A stretch of DNA of 11,635 nt from an uncultured Oscillospiraceae bacterium (GTDB lineage: Bacteria > Bacillota > Clostridia > Oscillospirales > Ruminococcaceae): positions 1 through 11,635 of the forward strand of contig CAJMEU010000093.1 of NCBI GenBank assembly GCA_905212515.1. Direction: 5' to 3'. Shown here piece by piece: positions 8,489 through 11,635 of the stretch. How positions within the stretch are numbered: the stretch's first letter is position 1; the number at the start of each line of letters is the position of its first letter. A program made the translations under genes and the position numbers. The notes beneath the pieces are model-generated. The model was not told where the DNA came from and did not search any database. It was given only the letters and a program-made list of their open reading frames with translations.

Positions 8489-9526
8489 ATGGCGATCGAC
8501 GACCGCAAACAGCGTGTGCTGCGGGCGATCGTGCGGCTGTACGGCACAGCGGGCGAGCCGGTGGGCTCGGGCCTGCTGGCGGAGGATTTCGGCCGCGCGG
8601 TGTCCAGCGCCACCCTTCGCAACGAGATGAAAGCCCTGGAAAAGCTGGGCCTGCTGGAGCAGCCCCACACCTCGGCCGGGCGTGTGCCCAGCAGCAAGGG
8701 GTACCGCTATTATATCGACAACCTGCTCACCACCCGCGCCCTCACCCCCAGGGAGAGGGCCCTGGCGGACGAGATGTTCCGCGAGATGGACTACGACCCC
8801 GAGCGCCTGGCCCAAAGCGCCGCCAAGGCCCTGGCCGATTGGACGGGCTACACGGCGGTGGCCACCACCCCCCAAAGCAGGGACCTGTACATCGCCCACT
8901 ACGAGGTGATGCAGGTGGGCCGCTGCACGGCGGCCGTGCTGGCGGTGACAAGCGCGGGCGGCGTAAACACCCGCACCGCCAAACTGGATGTCAGCCTGGA
9001 ACCGCAGGACGCGGAAAACCTTGCGCGGGCGCTGAACGAAAACCTCACGTTCCGCAGCGCGCCGGACATCGGCACGGCGCAGCTGCAGGAGGCCAGCAGC
9101 CAGTTGGGCGGCCGCGGCGGCGTATTGTACCCGGTCATCTCGGCGGCTTATAAGCTGCTGCGCGAGGCCGGCAGCGCCAAGGTGTTCCTGGAAGGGCAGG
9201 AAAATTTCCTGCGCCACACCGTGCCTGGCGCCGAACAGAGCTTCCGCACGCTGATGGAATTCTTCGCGGATTCCGAGGCGGTGAAGCGGGCCGTCAGCCC
9301 CCGCAGCGAACGCACCACCATCCTGCTGGGCGACGAGATCGAGGATTACCCCATGCCCGGCTTCTGCATCATGAGCAAGCGGTATGTGGCCGGCGGCGGC
9401 CAGGCGGGCACCATCGCCCTGGTGGGGCCCATGCGCATGCCGTACACGGAGATGATCCCCCGGCTCGAGTACTTTGCCCTGCTGCTGGGCGAGTGCATGT
9501 CCGGCCGGCCGGAACACGATAGATAG
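8489..9526 (+). CDS. hrcA: Heat-inducible transcription repressor HrcA
   Basis: A 345-residue repressor that binds CIRCE and blocks chaperone operons; its folding depends on chaperonin, so it acts as a stress sensor. The N-terminal winged helix (about 1-75) has the family signature SSATLRNEMKALEKLGLL followed by PHTSAGRVPSSKGYRYYID (59-77). The GAF-like and dimerisation regions follow, with VLAVTSAGGVNTR (135-147) and the C-terminal IALVGPMRMPY block, where the family has a conserved GP-RM-Y pattern. GGAAGGGGAGG lies upstream of the ATG. It is the first gene of the operon, behind the CIRCE-controlled promoter, and grpE starts 11 bases after its stop. Length is normal for the family. Confidence 0.97.
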   Translation: MAIDDRKQRVLRAIVRLYGTAGEPVGSGLLAEDFGRAVSSATLRNEMKALEKLGLLEQPHTSAGRVPSSKGYRYYIDNLLTTRALTPRERALADEMFREMDYDPERLAQSAAKALADWTGYTAVATTPQSRDLYIAHYEVMQVGRCTAAVLAVTSAGGVNTRTAKLDVSLEPQDAENLARALNENLTFRSAPDIGTAQLQEASSQLGGRGGVLYPVISAAYKLLREAGSAKVFLEGQENFLRHTVPGAEQSFRTLMEFFADSEAVKRAVSPRSERTTILLGDEIEDYPMPGFCIMSKRYVAGGGQAGTIALVGPMRMPYTEMIPRLEYFALLLGECMSGRPEHDR

Positions 9527-9537
9527 GAGAGAGACGC

Positions 9538-10107
9538 ATGGCAGAGGAGAAAAAAACACCCGGGGCCTGTCCCGAACAGCCCCAGCCGGAAAAGGCCGGC
9601 GAGGGCAAAAAGGAGAAGGCGCCCAAAAAAGAAAAGACGGACGCAGCCAAGCTGGCCGCGGCGGAAGAGAAAGCCCAGGGCCTGGAAAAACAGCTGGCGG
9701 ACGCGAAAGACCAATTGCTGCGCACCGCGGCCGAGTACGACAACTTCCGCAAGCGCAGCCAGCGGGAGAAGGAGGGGGCCTTCGGCGACGGCCTGGCCCA
9801 CGCGGTGGAAAAGCTGCTGCCCGTGCTGGACACGCTGGAACTGGCCGCCAAAGCGGACACCGTGGACGAAAGCTATAAAAAAGGCGTGCTGATGACGCTG
9901 GACAAAGCCGCGGCCGTGTTCGGGGACCTGGGCGTGGCCGAGATCGAGGCGGCCGGCAAAGAGTTCGACCCCAACCTGATGAACGCCGTGATGCAGCAGC
10001 CCGCGCCCGAGGGCACGGCGGCGGGCCAGGTGCTCAGCGTGCTGCAGAAAGGGTACACCTACGGGGGCAAGGTCGTGCGCCACGCCACCGTAGTCGTCAG
10101 CGAATAA
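9538..10107 (+). CDS. grpE: Nucleotide exchange factor GrpE
   Basis: A 189-residue co-chaperone that makes DnaK release ADP and so resets its substrate cycle. The first 40 or so residues are charged and Lys/Glu/Pro-rich, likely disordered. A long coiled-coil helix follows (about 38-75, AAAEEKAQGLEKQLADAKDQ) with the family motif RTAAEYDNFRKRSQREKE (62-79). The C-terminal beta domain has FDPNLMNAVMQ and ends with VLQKGYTYGGKVVRHATVVVS, both standard. TAGGAGA precedes the ATG, and the gene starts 11 bases after hrcA, so the two are co-transcribed. A 94-base gap with a GC-rich hairpin separates it from dnaK. Confidence 0.96.
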   Translation: MAEEKKTPGACPEQPQPEKAGEGKKEKAPKKEKTDAAKLAAAEEKAQGLEKQLADAKDQLLRTAAEYDNFRKRSQREKEGAFGDGLAHAVEKLLPVLDTLELAAKADTVDESYKKGVLMTLDKAAAVFGDLGVAEIEAAGKEFDPNLMNAVMQQPAPEGTAAGQVLSVLQKGYTYGGKVVRHATVVVSE

Positions 10108-10117
10108 GCGCAAAACC

Positions 10118-10135
10118 GCGGCGCCGGGGCGCCGC
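10118..10135 (+). other. GC-rich hairpin between grpE and dnaK
   Basis: GCGGCGC (10118-10124) pairs perfectly with GCGCCGC (10129-10135) around a CGGG tetraloop, 10 bases after the grpE stop. There is no immediate U run; five T occur 20 bases further on. It is therefore unlikely to be a strong terminator and may cap the 3' end of a processed hrcA-grpE message. The rest of the gap is an AT-rich, unstructured leader for dnaK. Confidence 0.5.
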
Positions 10136-10201
10136 ATCCCCAAACAGCCATCACCTTTTTCAATATAGAAACAAATCAAACAAATAGAGGAGTGCATGAA
10201 T

Positions 10202-11635
<1,434 letters not shown>

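Noticed and set aside
10196..10201. dnaK starting two codons earlier
   Set aside because: Only three bases separate GAGGAG from that ATG, too close; the ATG at 10202 has nine.
10141..10201. Separate promoter for dnaK
   Set aside because: The region is AT-rich, but I see no convincing -35/-10 pair with correct spacing.

Overview
The window is GC-rich bacterial chromosome with dense genes, strong AGGAGG-type ribosome sites and short intergenic gaps. It most likely comes from an anaerobic Clostridia-class Bacillota, perhaps a gut Oscillospirales/Ruminococcaceae relative. The evidence is a hrcA-grpE-dnaK heat-shock operon behind a perfect CIRCE operator, a DnaK with the short Gram-positive form of the nucleotide-binding domain, a stand-alone flavodiiron protein, a YitT-family membrane protein and a C_GCAxxG protein. 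The genus is inference. Nothing here looks like a phage, transposon, CRISPR array or RNA gene.

Layout, left to right. (1) Positions 1-100 hold a possible plus-strand gene tail and a probable terminator for the leftward genes. (2) A leftward operon, about 2693 to 101, encodes an RhlE-like DEAD-box RNA helicase and then the 23S rRNA guanine methyltransferase RlmA. The two overlap by ATGA once a frame break in the helicase is corrected. The break lies at a 28-base G run (1246-1273) that looks like a sequencing or assembly artefact. (3) A 231-bp divergent region (2694-2924) has promoters for both directions that face each other. (4) Rightward: a YitT-family membrane protein, then the flavodiiron protein FprA with its own promoter, closed by a perfect bidirectional hairpin terminator (5091-5126). 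(5) Leftward: an AraC-type regulator with a GyrI/Cass2-like ligand-binding domain, and upstream of it an adenine deaminase gene translationally coupled to a C_GCAxxG-family gene. (6) A second divergent region (8274-8488) holds the ade promoter and the hrcA promoter with CIRCE. (7) Rightward: hrcA, grpE and dnaK; dnaK runs off the right edge after 478 codons.

How the genes work together: HrcA represses its own operon through CIRCE, and GrpE is the nucleotide exchange factor of DnaK. The helicase and RlmA both point to ribosomal RNA, assembly or modification. FprA is an oxygen/NO detoxification enzyme of anaerobes. Adenine deaminase feeds purine salvage; its coupled C_GCAxxG partner has no known role.

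I found no clearly new multi-gene system. The most interesting signals are two in-frame Shine-Dalgarno plus ATG pairs inside genes, each at a domain boundary (AraC regulator at 5657-5671; helicase tail at 1482-1500). They could produce free C-terminal domains. Others are the ade/C_GCAxxG coupling and the frame-broken helicase tail, whose true end can be reconstructed from the sequence.
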